From: Rhodomicrobium vannielii ATCC 17100
GTDB taxonomy: Bacteria; Pseudomonadota; Alphaproteobacteria; Rhizobiales; Rhodomicrobiaceae
Assembly: GCF_000166055.1 (NCBI RefSeq)
Contig: NC_014664.1
Coordinates: 1,680,001-1,744,000 of the forward strand
Length of the DNA: 64,000 nt
Reading direction: 5' to 3'
Positions 44,526-54,995 of this stretch are shown piece after piece. Below the pieces are notes generated by a model that searched no databases, was not told the origin of the DNA, and worked only from the letters and a program-made list of their open reading frames with translations. The translations under genes and the position numbers were made by a program. How positions within the stretch are numbered: the first letter of the stretch is position 1; each line of letters starts with the position of its first letter.

Positions 44526-45323
44526 ATGCGAGCGAGAGCAAGCGCTCACCCCTCCGAATCCCTTCCGGTCCCGGAGGCGGAAGACGCCGACGCGGCCGCC
44601 GCAACGCTCGTGGAAGCCGCGGCCGAAGCGGCGCAGCTCGCGCAAGCCTTCGCCGATACGCGGCTGTGGATCTTCGACCTCGACAACACGCTCTATCCGG
44701 CCGAATGCAACCTCTTCGCGCAGATCGATCAGCGCATGTCGGGCTTCATCCAGAAGCTGCTCGGCCTCGACCACGCGGCGGCGCGGAAGGTGCAGAAGGA
44801 TCTCTACTATCACTACGGCACCACGCTTGCCGGGCTGATGGCCGAATATGGCGTGAAGCCGGAAGAGTTCATGGACTACGTCCACGACATCGACCTGGCG
44901 CCGGTCTCGCCCATGCCGGAGCTTGACGCCGCCATCGCGCGCCTCGAAGGCCGCAAGTTCATCTTCACCAACGGCTCGACGCGCCATGCCGAGCGCGTCG
45001 CGGCGAAGCTCGGCGTGCTCGACCGTTTCGACGGTATTTTCGACATCGCGGCGGGAAATTATGTGCCGAAGCCGAAGCCCGAAAGCTTCAGCGCCTTCAT
45101 GCGCTATTGCGAGGGCGGCGACTGCAAGGCCGCGATGTTCGAAGATCTGCCGCACAACCTCGAAGCGGCGCATGCGCTCGGCATCAAGACCGTGCTCGTC
45201 CGCTCGGACTACCTCGACCACCCGTCGCAGCACGCGCTCGCCGCCGCGACGGCGCTGCCGCCCTACATCCACTACGAGACGGACGACCTTACGCGCTTCC
45301 TCGACAGCATCGCGGCGAAATAG
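44526..45323 (+). CDS. HAD-family pyrimidine 5'-nucleotidase
   Basis: A 265-residue HAD phosphatase of the SDT1/pyrimidine 5'-nucleotidase type. Motif I IFDLDNTLYP, motif II FTNGS, and the Lys plus motif IV region KPKPESF to FEDLPHNLEAA are intact. An Ala/Glu-rich N-terminal extension of about 40 residues precedes the domain. Likely dephosphorylates pyrimidine or related nucleotides. The start at 44526 is after the argB terminator; a longer frame from 44310 would overlap argB. Convergent with serS, only 11 bases apart. Confidence 0.87.
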   Translation: MRARASAHPSESLPVPEAEDADAAAATLVEAAAEAAQLAQAFADTRLWIFDLDNTLYPAECNLFAQIDQRMSGFIQKLLGLDHAAARKVQKDLYYHYGTTLAGLMAEYGVKPEEFMDYVHDIDLAPVSPMPELDAAIARLEGRKFIFTNGSTRHAERVAAKLGVLDRFDGIFDIAAGNYVPKPKPESFSAFMRYCEGGDCKAAMFEDLPHNLEAAHALGIKTVLVRSDYLDHPSQHALAAATALPPYIHYETDDLTRFLDSIAAK

Positions 45324-45334
45324 CCACGTTGCCC

Positions 45335-46720
45335 CTATGCTCCGATGCGCGTGACGCCGCCCATGTAGGGCAAGAGCGCGTCAGGCACGCGGATCGAGCC
45401 ATCCGCCTCCTGATAGTTTTCGATCACGGCGATGAGCGCGCGGCCAACCGCGAGGCCGGAGCCGTTCAGCGTGTGGACGAACTGCAAGTCCTTCGCGGCC
45501 GAGGGCCGGAAGCGCGCCTGCATGCGCCGCGCCTGGAAGTCGCCGCAGTTCGACACGCTTGAAATCTCGCGATAAGCGCCCTGTCCCGGCAGCCAAACTT
45601 CGATGTCGTGCGTCTTGCGCGCGCCGAAACCCGTGTCGCCCGCGCACAGCACGACGACGCGATACGGCAGGCCGAGCCGCTTCAGGATTTCTTCGGCGCA
45701 ACTCGTCATGCGCTCATGCTCGGCGGCCGAGGCGTCGGGCGTCGTGATCGACACCATCTCGACCTTGTAGAACTGGTGCTGGCGGATCATGCCGCGCGTG
45801 TCGCGGCCCGCCGCGCCCGCTTCCGCGCGGAAGCACGGCGTCAGCGCGGTGAAGCGCAGCGGCAGATCGGCTTCGGGGAGGATGCTCTCGCGCACGAGGT
45901 TTGTGAGTGGAACTTCGGCGGTCGGGATGAGCCAGTACAATTCAAAAGCTTCTTGTCGCCCCGTTTTTTCGTTCCGCCGGACATCAACTTCGTCCGCAAA
46001 TGCCCCAACTGCATCTCCTAAGGAAGTCGTTCCGGCGGTTTTATATAGGTCATCCTCGAATTTCGGAAGTTGAGCAGTGCCGTATAAAGCCCGATCTCTA
46101 ACCAGCAACGGCGGGTTCACCTCGGTGTAGCCGTGCTCGCTCGTCTGCACGTCGAGCATGAACTGGCCGAGCGCGCGTTCAAGCCTCGCAAGCTTCCCCT
46201 TCAGCACCGTGAAGCGCGCGCCGGAAATCTTCGCCGCCGCCTCGAAATCCATAAGGCCGAGCGCCTCGCCCAACTCGAAATGCTGCTTCGGCGCGAAGTC
46301 CTCGGCGGCGAAATCGCGGGGTGTGCCGACGCGGCGAAGCTCGACATTCTCGCTCTCGTCCTTGCCGTCCGGCACCTCCGGCGCGGGCAGCAGCATGTTC
46401 GGGATGCCCGCGAGCAGCGCGGTGATCGCCGCGTCAAGCTCGCGCTCCTTCGCCTCGCCCGCCGCAATCGCGCCCTTGAGGTCCGCCACCTCGGCCATCA
46501 GCGCCTCGGCCTTCGCAGGATCGCCGCCCTTGCCCTTCGCCTTGCCGATCTCCTTCGATGCCGCATTGCGCCGCGCCTGCAAATCCTGCAACGCCTTCTT
46601 GTGCGCGCGAAGCTCCTCGTCGAGCGCCAGCACTTTGGACGACAGCGGCTCCGTGCCCCGGCGTGCGAGGCCCTGATCGAAGTCGGCGGGGTTCTCACGA
46701 ATCCATTTGAGGTCGAGCAC
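45335..46720 (-). CDS. serS: Serine--tRNA ligase
   Basis: A 461-residue class II aminoacyl-tRNA synthetase. The N-terminal coiled coil (about 30-105) is followed by the catalytic core: motif 2 with [21 protein letters not shown] and motif 3 [18 protein letters not shown]. It starts with GTG after GGGAGACC. Odd: about 35 residues (about 229-263, [14 protein letters not shown] to EAFELYW) are inserted between [11 protein letters not shown] and [11 protein letters not shown], and the DNA there (about 45930-46110) is clearly AT-richer than the rest, as if acquired separately. Confidence 0.95.
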   Translation of the reverse strand: MLDLKWIRENPADFDQGLARRGTEPLSSKVLALDEELRAHKKALQDLQARRNAASKEIGKAKGKGGDPAKAEALMAEVADLKGAIAAGEAKERELDAAITALLAGIPNMLLPAPEVPDGKDESENVELRRVGTPRDFAAEDFAPKQHFELGEALGLMDFEAAAKISGARFTVLKGKLARLERALGQFMLDVQTSEHGYTEVNPPLLVRDRALYGTAQLPKFEDDLYKTAGTTSLGDAVGAFADEVDVRRNEKTGRQEAFELYWLIPTAEVPLTNLVRESILPEADLPLRFTALTPCFRAEAGAAGRDTRGMIRQHQFYKVEMVSITTPDASAAEHERMTSCAEEILKRLGLPYRVVVLCAGDTGFGARKTHDIEVWLPGQGAYREISSVSNCGDFQARRMQARFRPSAAKDLQFVHTLNGSGLAVGRALIAVIENYQEADGSIRVPDALLPYMGGVTRIGA

Positions 46721-46740
46721 GGAAGGTCTCCCAAAGAAGC

Positions 46741-46763
46741 ATGGCCGGGAATGCCCCGGCCAT
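46741..46763 (-). terminator. Hairpin between qor and serS
   Basis: A perfect 9-base stem, ATGGCCGGG with CCCGGCCAT, and a 5-base loop, 20 bases before the serS start on the minus strand. It may end the quinone reductase transcript or act in the serS leader. Confidence 0.45.
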
Positions 46764-46851
46764 CGAACAAGTTGCGTCAGCTATAGAAGGCTCGCGCGCG
46801 GGCGTAAAGACGGTGCGCCGTCGTTCCACCGGCGAAGCGGTCGCGCTGCGG

Positions 46852-47889
46852 TTAGTTCCCGCCGCCGTCGCCACGATGTGCGTTCGGCACGCGCCGCGTC
46901 GCATAATCCGGAAGCAGCACGATGGAACTCGTCGTCTCACGCGCTTCAAGGGCTCGGTGCGCTTCGGCAGCTTCCGACAGGCGATAGACCTTGCCGGCAT
47001 TGATCTTTACGTGGCGCATTTGCACCATGTCGATGACATCGTTCGCGGCTTCAAGCAGCGCGGCGCGCGTGGCGATATAGGTGTTTAGCGTGGGCCGCGT
47101 GGCGTAGAGCGATCCCTTCTGCGACAGAAGCCCCAGTTCGAACGGCGGCACCGGGCCGGATGCATTGCCGAAGCTCACGAACAGGCCGCGCGGGCGCAGG
47201 CAGTCGAGCGACCCCGTGAAGGTGTCCTTGCCGACGGAATCGTAGACCACGTCCACGCCGCGCCCGCCGGTGATTTCCTTCACGCGCTCGACGAAATTCT
47301 CGGTGCGATAATTGATGACATGCGTGCATCCATGCACCCGGGCGAGTTGCGCCTTCTCGTCCGACCCTGCCGTGCCGATGATCGTTGCGCCGATATGGTG
47401 CGCCCACTGGCTGGCGATGAGGCCGACGCCGCCCGCCGCCGCGTGCCACAGGAGCACGGTGTCCTTCGTGACCGGGTAAGTCTCCTTCAGGAGATATCGG
47501 ACCGTCATGCCTTGCAGCATCATGGCCGCCGCCGTCTCATAGGGAAATTGGCTCGGGATCTTCACCAGCCGGTCCGCCGGGATGAGGCGTTCCTCGGCAT
47601 AACCGCCGAGCGCCCCGGCATAGGCCACGTGGTCGCCCACCGCGAGATCCGTCACGCCCTCGCCGAGCGCAACGACCTCGCCCGCGCCTTCGCTGCCCGG
47701 GATGAACGGAAAGGACGGCTGCGGGTAGAGCCCGGTGCGGTGATACACGTCGATGTAATTGACGCCCACTGCGTGCTGGCGAATCTTGACCTGGCCCGGC
47801 CCCGGCGCGCCGACCTCGACCTCTTCCCACTGGAGGACTTCGGGGCCGCCATAGGCGTGGATGCGGATAGCGTGGGTCGGACGCGGCAT
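46852..47889 (-). CDS. qor: NADPH:quinone oxidoreductase (zeta-crystallin-like, zinc-free MDR)
   Basis: A 345-residue medium-chain reductase without the zinc cysteines of alcohol dehydrogenases. VNYIDVYHRTGLYP is the quinone-reductase signature, WHAAAGGVGLIASQWA the NADPH-binding glycine motif, and VVYDSVGKDTF a conserved later segment. It probably reduces quinones or enones to protect against oxidative stress. The start ATG has GAGGTGAGG upstream. Confidence 0.92.
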   Translation of the reverse strand: MPRPTHAIRIHAYGGPEVLQWEEVEVGAPGPGQVKIRQHAVGVNYIDVYHRTGLYPQPSFPFIPGSEGAGEVVALGEGVTDLAVGDHVAYAGALGGYAEERLIPADRLVKIPSQFPYETAAAMMLQGMTVRYLLKETYPVTKDTVLLWHAAAGGVGLIASQWAHHIGATIIGTAGSDEKAQLARVHGCTHVINYRTENFVERVKEITGGRGVDVVYDSVGKDTFTGSLDCLRPRGLFVSFGNASGPVPPFELGLLSQKGSLYATRPTLNTYIATRAALLEAANDVIDMVQMRHVKINAGKVYRLSEAAEAHRALEARETTSSIVLLPDYATRRVPNAHRGDGGGN

Positions 47890-48047
47890 GCCTCACCTCT
47901 CGTGCAAAAGCGCGCCGGACAATCCCAGCGTGCCTTATGGCCTGTTTGTCGCAGTTATGCGGTATTTTTACTCAAAAGTCGACCGAAGTCCAAGGATGCC
48001 GCCGCTTATTGCGCTGGCTCCGAAACGCCGCGTTTCAGAACGACGAA

Positions 48048-48065
48048 GCGCGGCCTGAGCCGCGC
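48048..48065 (-). terminator. Hairpin after gatB
   Basis: GCGCGGC and GCCGCGC form a 7-base stem around a 4-base loop, starting four bases after the gatB stop on the minus strand. The following bases are only mildly T-rich. Confidence 0.45.
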
Positions 48066-48068
48066 CCC

Positions 48069-49544
48069 TCAGACCTCCTCTGGCACCTGAAGCTTTTGCC
48101 GCAGCAGCGCATTGACCGCGTCGGGATTCGCCTTGCCGCCCGTCGCGCGCATCACCTGGCCGACAAACCAGCTCAGCGTCTTCGGCTTCGTCTGCACCTG
48201 CTCGACCTGCTTCGGGTTCGCGGCGATGATCTCGTCCACTACCTTCTCGATGGCGCCGGTGTCCGTCACCTGCTTCAGCCCGCGTTCCTCGACGATTGCG
48301 CCCGGCGTGCCGCCCTTGTCGAGCATGATCTCGAAGACTTCCTTGGCGATGCGGCCCGAAATCACGTCGGACGAAATAAGGTCGATGAGCTCACCAAGCT
48401 GCGCCGCCGAAATCGGGCTCTCGGTGATGTCCTTGCCCGTCTTGTTCAGCGCGGCGAAGAAATCGCCCATCATCCAGTTCGCGGCGAGTTTCGGGTCGCG
48501 GCCCCTGGCAACGGTTTCGTAGAAGTCGGCCGAGGCGCGGTCCAGGATGAGCACGCCCGCATCGTATGCCGAAAGCGCGTATTCGCTCATGAAGCGCGCG
48601 CGCTTTTCGTCCGGCAATTCCGGCAATACTTTCTTCAAATCCTCGACGAACGCCTCGGATACTTCGAGCGGGAGCAGGTCCGGGTCGGGGAAATAGCGGT
48701 AATCGTGCGCCTCTTCCTTCGAACGCATGGGGCGCGTCTTGCCCGACTTCGCGTCGAACAGCCGCGTCTCCTGCTTGATCGTGCCGCCGTCTTCGATCAC
48801 GTCGATCTGGCGGCGCGCCTCATATTCGATGGCCTGACCGATGAAGCGGATCGAGTTCACGTTCTTGATCTCGCAGCGCGTGCCGAGTGGCGCACCGAGC
48901 TTCCTCACGGACACGTTCACGTCCGCGCGCAAGCTGCCCTCTTCCATGTTGCCGTCGCACGTGCCGAGATAGCGCAGGATCGTGCGAAGCTTGGTGATGT
49001 AGGCCTTCGCCTCCTCCGACGAGCGGATGTCCGGCTTCGACACGATTTCCATCAACGCGACGCCGGAGCGGTTCAGGTCCACGTAGGAATGGTCGGGATC
49101 CTGATCGTGCAGGCTCTTGCCCGCGTCCTGCTCAAGGTGCAGGCGCTCGATGCCGACATCGAAGGAATATTCCTTGAGATCGACCGTGACGATGCCCTCG
49201 CCCACGATGGGAAACTTGAACTGCGAAATCTGATAGCCCTGCGGCAGGTCGGGGTAAAAGTAGTTCTTGCGGTCGAAAACCGAACGGCGATTGATCTGCG
49301 CCTTGAGCCCGAGGCCGGTGCGGATCGCCTGCTTTACGCATTCCACGTTGATGACGGGCAGCATGCCCGGCATGGCCGCGTCCACGAGGCTCACATGGCT
49401 GTTGGGCTCGCCGCCGAAAGCCGCCGAAGCGCCGGAAAAAAGCTTCGCGTTGGAGAGCACCTGCGCGTGCACCTCCATGCCCACGATCACTTCCCAGGGG
49501 CCGGTTGCGCCGTCGATGAGGTTTTCTTTTCTCGTGTCTGCCAT
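48069..49544 (-). CDS. gatB: Asp/Glu-tRNA amidotransferase subunit B
   Basis: A 491-residue subunit that binds mischarged Glu-tRNA(Gln) or Asp-tRNA(Asn) and activates the carboxylate. The start [52 protein letters not shown] and [16 protein letters not shown] are GatB signatures; the C-terminal YqeY-like tail (about 345-491) contacts tRNA. It is on the same strand as gatA and gatC but separated from gatA by two small genes. Confidence 0.97.
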   Translation of the reverse strand: MADTRKENLIDGATGPWEVIVGMEVHAQVLSNAKLFSGASAAFGGEPNSHVSLVDAAMPGMLPVINVECVKQAIRTGLGLKAQINRRSVFDRKNYFYPDLPQGYQISQFKFPIVGEGIVTVDLKEYSFDVGIERLHLEQDAGKSLHDQDPDHSYVDLNRSGVALMEIVSKPDIRSSEEAKAYITKLRTILRYLGTCDGNMEEGSLRADVNVSVRKLGAPLGTRCEIKNVNSIRFIGQAIEYEARRQIDVIEDGGTIKQETRLFDAKSGKTRPMRSKEEAHDYRYFPDPDLLPLEVSEAFVEDLKKVLPELPDEKRARFMSEYALSAYDAGVLILDRASADFYETVARGRDPKLAANWMMGDFFAALNKTGKDITESPISAAQLGELIDLISSDVISGRIAKEVFEIMLDKGGTPGAIVEERGLKQVTDTGAIEKVVDEIIAANPKQVEQVQTKPKTLSWFVGQVMRATGGKANPDAVNALLRQKLQVPEEV

Positions 49545-49595
49545 GGGTTTCGTCCGAAGTCCGGTTTAGATGAAGCGGGTTCGCCCTGTCGCGCG

Positions 49596-50249
49596 CTAGA
49601 AGCGCGGCGGATAGCGAAGCCCGATGACAAGCGTTCTCGGCGCGGCGAGCGCAAAGCGCGCCTTGTAGAACCCGATCCGCGCCGCGACGGGGTTCACGTC
49701 TTCAGGAAGCGTCTGGCTGAAGCCGCGTCCCTCGATGGGCCGTTTGAAAAGGCCGGTGTCAAAAATGCCATTGCTGTTTTCGTCGTGGAACACGAACACC
49801 GCGTAGTCGCCCTCCGGTACATGCGGGAAGGTGTAGGACACGGTCAGGTTTTGCAGGCTGCCGATCGAGCGGATGCATACCGGGAAATTCGCGAAGTCGC
49901 AGGGCGGATCGCCGGGGCGCTCGTCGCGGAACTGGATCTTGGTATGGTCCGGATACTTCGACGAGTCGGTCGCGTCCGCCCAAAGCGCGAGGACCACGCG
50001 CCCCTTGTAGCTGCGCAACCCCGAAATATCGACGCGCAGATCCGCGAAATCGTCCGCGAGCGCGGGTGCCGCTCCGGCCAAAGCCGCGAGCGCGATACCG
50101 AGATGCACGCCAATGCGCCTTGCTGCAACGCCTGCGTGCAAGGCTTCTGGAATGGCCGTCGAACCGCGCGCGCGCCACTTGCCCCGATCCCGCTGCGGAA
50201 CAGCGAAAGGCAACGGCAAGCTTCGGAGTATGCGGTCAGGGCGAGCCAT
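49596..50249 (-). CDS. DUF2141 family secreted protein
   Basis: A 217-residue protein whose recognisable part (about 70-217) is a DUF2141 domain: LRVDISGLRSYKGRVVLALW, then GDYAVFVFHDENSNGIFDT, where the DxNxNGxxD loop looks like a calcium site. A signal peptide sits at about residues 47-65 (VHLGIALAALAGAAPALA), so the first 40 residues are probably not translated and a later GTG start may be right. It lies three bases after the chorismate mutase gene, within the gat cluster. Function unknown. Confidence 0.75.
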   Translation of the reverse strand: MARPDRILRSLPLPFAVPQRDRGKWRARGSTAIPEALHAGVAARRIGVHLGIALAALAGAAPALADDFADLRVDISGLRSYKGRVVLALWADATDSSKYPDHTKIQFRDERPGDPPCDFANFPVCIRSIGSLQNLTVSYTFPHVPEGDYAVFVFHDENSNGIFDTGLFKRPIEGRGFSQTLPEDVNPVAARIGFYKARFALAAPRTLVIGLRYPPRF

Positions 50250-50252
50250 GCG

Positions 50253-50570
50253 TCAGTCCTTCGGCTCTCCGCGTTTCGCGAGTTTCTCTTCCTCGTACTG
50301 AATAAACCAACCGATCATCTGACGCCAGAGCGCAACGGCCAGTTCCGGCGGCAGGTCGCGTTCCTTCGCGCGTGCCTCGACCCTGTCGATGACCTGCCGG
50401 ATGCGCCACGGCACGGTCGCCTCATGCGTGTTCTTCTTCAGTTGCCACGCACGGTCCACATAGGAAAAACGCTCGGCGACAAGGTCGAGAATCGCGTCGT
50501 CCACGCGGTCGATTTCCACGCGAACCTGATCCATGTTCTCGCAATCGGCGGCTTTACGGGGCGTCGTCAT
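50253..50570 (-). CDS. Chorismate mutase (AroQ type)
   Basis: A 105-residue all-helical chorismate mutase that rearranges chorismate to prephenate for Phe and Tyr synthesis. The first helix has [20 protein letters not shown] with its conserved Arg and Asp, followed by [23 protein letters not shown] is the last helix. The start overlaps the gatA stop by four bases (ATGA), so it is translated with gatA. DAHP synthase, the first enzyme of the same pathway, lies just beyond gatC on the other strand. Confidence 0.9.
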   Translation of the reverse strand: MTTPRKAADCENMDQVRVEIDRVDDAILDLVAERFSYVDRAWQLKKNTHEATVPWRIRQVIDRVEARAKERDLPPELAVALWRQMIGWFIQYEEEKLAKRGEPKD

Positions 50571-52150
50571 TTTTTCTTCTTCGCTTTCTTCTCTGGCGCG
50601 GTGTCGGCGGCTTCGGCCTTGTTTTTCGCGTTGCCGGAGGGCGTCGCAGCCTCGGCTGCCCACCAAGCGCCGGGGATCGGCATGCGGCCCACCGCATCCT
50701 CGATCACCTGACCGGCGCGCAGCACCGTCGCTTCGTCGAACGGCTTCCCGATGAGCTGGAGGCCGAGCGGCAATCCTTCGGCGGAGAGGCCGCCCGGAAC
50801 CGAAAGGCCCGGAAGGCCCGCCATGTTCACGGTCACGGTGAAGATGTCGTTCAGATACATCTCGACCGGATCTGCGTCCTTCTTCGAGCCGAGTCCGAAG
50901 GCAGGCGTCGGCGTAGTTGGCGTCAGCACCACGTCCACCGTTTCGAAGGCGTCGTCGAAGTCGCGCTTGATGAGCGAGCGCACCTTCTGCGCCTTCAGAT
51001 AATAGGCGTCGTAATAACCAGCGGAAAGCACATAGGTGCCGATGAGGATGCGCCGCTTTACTTCCGCGCCGAAGCCGTGGCTCCGCGTCTCCTCGTACAT
51101 GTCCACGATGTCGCGGCCATCGGCGCGAAGCCCGTAGCGCACGCCGTCATAGCGCGCGAGGTTGGACGACGCCTCGGCGGGCGCGACGATGTAATACGCG
51201 GGCAGCGCCGCCTTGGTGTGCGGCAGGCTGATATCCACGATCTCGGCGCCTGCCTGACGGTAGATGTCGATGCCCTTTTCCCAGAGCGCCTCGATCTCCT
51301 TCGACATGCCGTCGACGCGGTATTCCTTCGGGACGCCGATCTTGAGGCCCTTGAACTTCTGCGTCAGCGCCTTTTCAAGGTCGGGCAGCGGACGGTCGAC
51401 GCTGGTCGAATCCTTCAGATCGTAGCTCGCCATCGCCTGAAGCATCAGCGCCGCGTCCTTGATGGAGCGCGTGATCGGCCCAGCCTGATCGAGCGAGGAA
51501 GCGAACGCCACCATGCCGTAGCGCGAGCAGCGGCCATAGGTGGGCTTGATGCCAACGGTGCCGGTGAAGGCTGCGGGCTGGCGAATGGAGCCGCCCGTGT
51601 CGGAGGCCGTCGCCCCGAGGCAAAGCCCGGCCGCGACCGCTGACGACGATCCGCCTGACGATCCGCCCGGCACGAGGTTCTCGTCCGAGTCCTTCGCGCG
51701 CCACGGATTCACGGTCTGGCCGTAATAGCTCGTCTCGGTGGATGAGCCCATGGCGAACTCATCCATGTTGAGCTTGCCGAGCATCACGGCGCCCGCATCC
51801 CATAAATTCTGCGTGACCGTTGATTCATACGGCGGCTCGAAATTGCCGAGGATGTGCGAACCGGCCGTCGTGCGGACGCCATCGGTGCAGAACAGATCCT
51901 TGATGCCGAGCGGAATGCCTTCGAGCGCGCGCGCATCCTTTGCGTTCGCGGCGAGGCGCTCGTCGCTCTTCTTCGCCTGTTCCAGCGCCTTGTCGGCGGT
52001 GACGACGAGATAAGCCTTCAGCGCGTCGTTGCCCGCCTCGATCGCGGAAAGACAGGCTTCGGTGAGTTCGGTGGCGGTGATTTCCTTGGCGCGGAGCTTG
52101 TCGCGCGCGTCGGAAAGTGTCAGCTCGTTCAACGACATGGTTTTCGACAT
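50567..52150 (-). CDS. gatA: Asp/Glu-tRNA amidotransferase subunit A
   Basis: A 527-residue amidase that frees ammonia from glutamine for GatB. The amidase signature [20 protein letters not shown] holds the Ser-cisSer-Lys triad, with the Lys in LGIKDLFC. The C terminus has an extra Lys/Ala-rich tail ([20 protein letters not shown]) not needed for catalysis. Four bases separate it from gatC. An ATG four codons in is an alternative start. Confidence 0.97.
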   Translation of the reverse strand: MSKTMSLNELTLSDARDKLRAKEITATELTEACLSAIEAGNDALKAYLVVTADKALEQAKKSDERLAANAKDARALEGIPLGIKDLFCTDGVRTTAGSHILGNFEPPYESTVTQNLWDAGAVMLGKLNMDEFAMGSSTETSYYGQTVNPWRAKDSDENLVPGGSSGGSSSAVAAGLCLGATASDTGGSIRQPAAFTGTVGIKPTYGRCSRYGMVAFASSLDQAGPITRSIKDAALMLQAMASYDLKDSTSVDRPLPDLEKALTQKFKGLKIGVPKEYRVDGMSKEIEALWEKGIDIYRQAGAEIVDISLPHTKAALPAYYIVAPAEASSNLARYDGVRYGLRADGRDIVDMYEETRSHGFGAEVKRRILIGTYVLSAGYYDAYYLKAQKVRSLIKRDFDDAFETVDVVLTPTTPTPAFGLGSKKDADPVEMYLNDIFTVTVNMAGLPGLSVPGGLSAEGLPLGLQLIGKPFDEATVLRAGQVIEDAVGRMPIPGAWWAAEAATPSGNAKNKAEAADTAPEKKAKKKK

Positions 52151-52154
52151 GGGG

Positions 52155-52451
52155 CTATTCGATGACCTTCGGCACGAGGAAAAAGCCGTCTTCGGACTTC
52201 GGCGCGTTCTTGAGCACGTCGGCGGGTTTGTTGCCGTCCGTAACCACGTCCTCGCGCATATGGAGCTTCGCTCCGCCGACGCTCGTCAGCGGTTCGACAC
52301 CGTCCGTCGGGATCGCGTTCAGTTCTTCCACCCACGAGAGGATGCCGTTCAGTTCGCGTTGAAGGCTCTTCGCCTCTTCCGCGGTCACTTTGACACGGGC
52401 GAGATGCGCGATCCGCCGCACCGTCGCTTCATCGATTTCAGATTTTGTCAT
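52155..52451 (-). CDS. gatC: Asp/Glu-tRNA amidotransferase subunit C
   Basis: A 98-residue subunit that clamps GatA to Gat[21 protein letters not shown] and [19 protein letters not shown] are family signatures. First gene of gatC-gatA-(chorismate mutase)-(DUF2141)-gatB. Confidence 0.95.
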   Translation of the reverse strand: MTKSEIDEATVRRIAHLARVKVTAEEAKSLQRELNGILSWVEELNAIPTDGVEPLTSVGGAKLHMREDVVTDGNKPADVLKNAPKSEDGFFLVPKVIE

Positions 52452-52580
52452 TTGGGATTTTGCCGACGATTAGGCTGAAAATAGTCAAGGTTTTTGTACG
52501 CCGGTTCAGCTTCGCTCCGCAACAGTCTATTGCCAGACTAAATTCTGGAATGGCACATTTGCAAACCGAAATCGTAAAAG

Positions 52581-52609
52581 TTGTCGGAACGCTTCACAAT
52601 CCTTATAAC
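52581..52609 (+). promoter_or_regulatory. Promoter of the DAHP synthase gene
   Basis: TTGTCG (52581-52586), a 17-base spacer and TATAAC (52604-52609), about 60 bases before the start codon. Confidence 0.6.
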
Positions 52610-52668
52610 ACGGCTTGGGAAATGGGACTGTAGGGCGCAAGCGCATGCTCGCGCGAAGGAGCTTGATG

Positions 52669-54060
52669 ATGTCATCGCCGCGTTGGACGCCGGAAAGCTG
52701 GAGGTCAAAGCCTGTCGAGCAGGTTCCGGTGTATCCCGACGAAGCAGAACTTGTCGCGGTCGAGAAGGAGCTTGCCAGCTTCCCGCCGCTCGTATTTGCA
52801 GGCGAGGCGCGCGGACTGCAAAAGGGCCTTGCCGAAGTGGCGCACGGGCGCGGCTTCCTGCTTCAGGGCGGCGACTGCGCGGAGAGCTTCTCCGAGCATG
52901 GCGCGGATTCCATCCGCGACTTCTTCCGCGTGTTCCTGCAAATGGCCGTGGTGCTGACCTATGCCGGCAGCCGCCCGGTGGTGAAGGTCGGCCGCATCGC
53001 GGGCCAGTTCGCGAAGCCTCGTTCCGCGCCGACCGAGAAGCACGGCGACGTAGAACTGCCGAGCTATCGCGGCGACATCATCAACGACATCGCGTTCTCG
53101 CCGGAGTCGCGAACCCCCGATCCGCGCCGACTGCTCAAGGCCTATCGCCAGTCGGCGGCAACGCTGAACCTGCTGCGCGCCTTTGCGCAAGGAGGTTACG
53201 CCGATCTCGAACGCGTGCATCAGTGGACGCTCGGCTTCGTGAAGGACAGCCCTGCCGGTGAGCGCTACGAGGAGCTTGCGAACCGCATCTCCGACACGCT
53301 GCACTTCATGCGCGCCTGCGGTGTCACGTCGGACAATTCCGAGCGGCTGCGGACGACCGATTTCTACACGAGCCATGAAGCGCTGCTTCTCGGCTACGAA
53401 GAGGCGTTCGCGCGGGTCGATTCGACCAGCGGCAACTGGTATGCCACGTCCGGCCACTTCCTGTGGATCGGCGACCGCACGCGCCAGCTCGACCACGCGC
53501 ATGTCGAGTTCCTGCGCGGCATCCGGAACCCGATCGGCGTCAAGATCGGCCCGAGCATGAAGCCGGACGAACTCATCGACCTGATCGACATCCTGAACCC
53601 GACGAACGAGCCGGGCCGCCTCACCCTCATCGGCCGTTTCGGTGCGGACAAAGTGGGCAAATATCTGCCGGAGCTCATCCGCGCGGTGAAGAGCGAGGGC
53701 AAGATCGTGATCTGGTCCTGCGATCCGATGCACGGCAACACGATCAAGTCTGCGAGCGGCTACAAGACGCGACCGTTCAATCAGGTTCTCGCCGAGGTCG
53801 AAACCTTCTTCGACATCTGCCAGGCGGAGGGCGTCTATCCGGGCGGCCTGCATGTGGAGATGACCGGCAAGGACGTGACCGAGTGCACGGGCGGCGCGCA
53901 TTCGATCTCGGACGCCGATTTGTCGAACCGCTACCACACCTATTGCGATCCGCGCCTCAACGCCGATCAGGCGCTGGAACTGGCGTTCCTCGTCGCGGAG
54001 CGCCTGCGCCGTGACCGCACGCTCCATGAGACGAAGGCGGTGTTTTTCGCCGCGGAGTAG
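52669..54060 (+). CDS. aroF: Class II 3-deoxy-7-phosphoheptulonate (DAHP) synthase
   Basis: A 463-residue enzyme for the first step of aromatic amino acid synthesis, joining PEP and erythrose-4-phosphate. It is the plant-like class II type: [59 protein letters not shown] and [13 protein letters not shown] are hallmarks, with Cys and His metal ligands in GGDCAE and PMHGNT. The ATG at 52669 lies seven bases after AAGGAG; an adjacent ATG at 52666 is only four bases away. A terminator follows. Confidence 0.95.
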   Translation: MSSPRWTPESWRSKPVEQVPVYPDEAELVAVEKELASFPPLVFAGEARGLQKGLAEVAHGRGFLLQGGDCAESFSEHGADSIRDFFRVFLQMAVVLTYAGSRPVVKVGRIAGQFAKPRSAPTEKHGDVELPSYRGDIINDIAFSPESRTPDPRRLLKAYRQSAATLNLLRAFAQGGYADLERVHQWTLGFVKDSPAGERYEELANRISDTLHFMRACGVTSDNSERLRTTDFYTSHEALLLGYEEAFARVDSTSGNWYATSGHFLWIGDRTRQLDHAHVEFLRGIRNPIGVKIGPSMKPDELIDLIDILNPTNEPGRLTLIGRFGADKVGKYLPELIRAVKSEGKIVIWSCDPMHGNTIKSASGYKTRPFNQVLAEVETFFDICQAEGVYPGGLHVEMTGKDVTECTGGAHSISDADLSNRYHTYCDPRLNADQALELAFLVAERLRRDRTLHETKAVFFAAE

Positions 54061-54078
54061 TTGCACGGCACAGATGCA

Positions 54079-54106
54079 AAAAGCCGCCCAATGGGCGGCT
54101 TTTTTG
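54079..54106 (+). terminator. Intrinsic terminator of the DAHP synthase gene
   Basis: A 9-base stem, AAGCCGCCC (54081-54089) with GGGCGGCTT (54093-54101), loop AAT, A-rich on the left and T-rich on the right. It probably works in both directions for the convergent ymdB-like gene. Confidence 0.9.
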
Positions 54107-54137
54107 TGGCTCACAGAGAGACGAACGGGCCATAAGC

Positions 54138-54995
54138 CTAACGGTTCTTCTCCAGCCACTCGGCGATGGCGCGGCTCGTAAGCTCATCCTCGCGCTTGCC
54201 GCCGAGCGCCGCGCCGTCGCGCACCGGCACAATGGAAGTTGCGAGCCCCGTCGCGTCGTCGATCTCGATGAACGCACCGCAGATCGTGGCGGGGCCGAGC
54301 GCCGGCGTGAACCGCCCCGAGGGGATGCGCGTCAGGAAGCGATGCACCGGCTCTTCCTTGTCCATGCCGATGATGGAATTGTAGTCGCCGCACATGCCCG
54401 CGTCGGTGAGATAAGCCGTGCCGCCGGGAAGCACGCGCGCGTCGGCCGTCGGCACATGGGTATGCGTGCCGATGACCGCAGTCACGCGCCCGTCGAAAGC
54501 AGCGCCGAGCGCCTGTTTCTCCGATGTCGCTTCCGCGTGGAAATCGATGAAGATCGCGTCCGCTCCGCGCTTCAGCGGACAGGCCGTTATCTCGCGCTCG
54601 ACCATCTTGAACGGGTCTTCGAGCGCGTCCATGAACACGCGGCCCATCACATTCAGCACGAGCACATCGGCGCCGTTCGTCGCGCGGAAGAGCCCCGCGC
54701 CGAGCCCGGGTGTGCCAGAGGGAAAGTTCAGCGGACGAAGCATGCGCGGCTGGCGGCCGATGAAGACGAGCGCCTCCCGCTGGTCCCACACATGGTTGCC
54801 GGTAGTGACGACGTCCGCGCCCGCATCCAGCAGATCCTGGCATATCACCTCGGTGATGCCGAAGCCGCCCGCCGCGTTCTCGCCGTTGACGATGACGAAA
54901 TCCGCCGCAAGCCGCGCGCGAAGATCGGGCAACGCCTCGCAAACGGCATTGCGGCCCGCGCGGCCAAGCACGTCGCCAAGGAAAAGAAGGCGCAT
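54138..54995 (-). CDS. YmdB-type metallophosphoesterase (TIGR00282)
   Basis: A 285-residue phosphoesterase related to B. subtilis YmdB, a 2',3'-cyclic nucleotide phosphodiesterase. Metal motifs: LFLGDVLGRAGRNAV at the start, VNGENAAGGFGI, TTGNHVWDQRE, and FHAEATSEKQALG with VIGTHTHVPTAD later. It overlaps the 5-FTHF cyclo-ligase stop by one base, so the two are one operon. Confidence 0.92.
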   Translation of the reverse strand: MRLLFLGDVLGRAGRNAVCEALPDLRARLAADFVIVNGENAAGGFGITEVICQDLLDAGADVVTTGNHVWDQREALVFIGRQPRMLRPLNFPSGTPGLGAGLFRATNGADVLVLNVMGRVFMDALEDPFKMVEREITACPLKRGADAIFIDFHAEATSEKQALGAAFDGRVTAVIGTHTHVPTADARVLPGGTAYLTDAGMCGDYNSIIGMDKEEPVHRFLTRIPSGRFTPALGPATICGAFIEIDDATGLATSIVPVRDGAALGGKREDELTSRAIAEWLEKNR

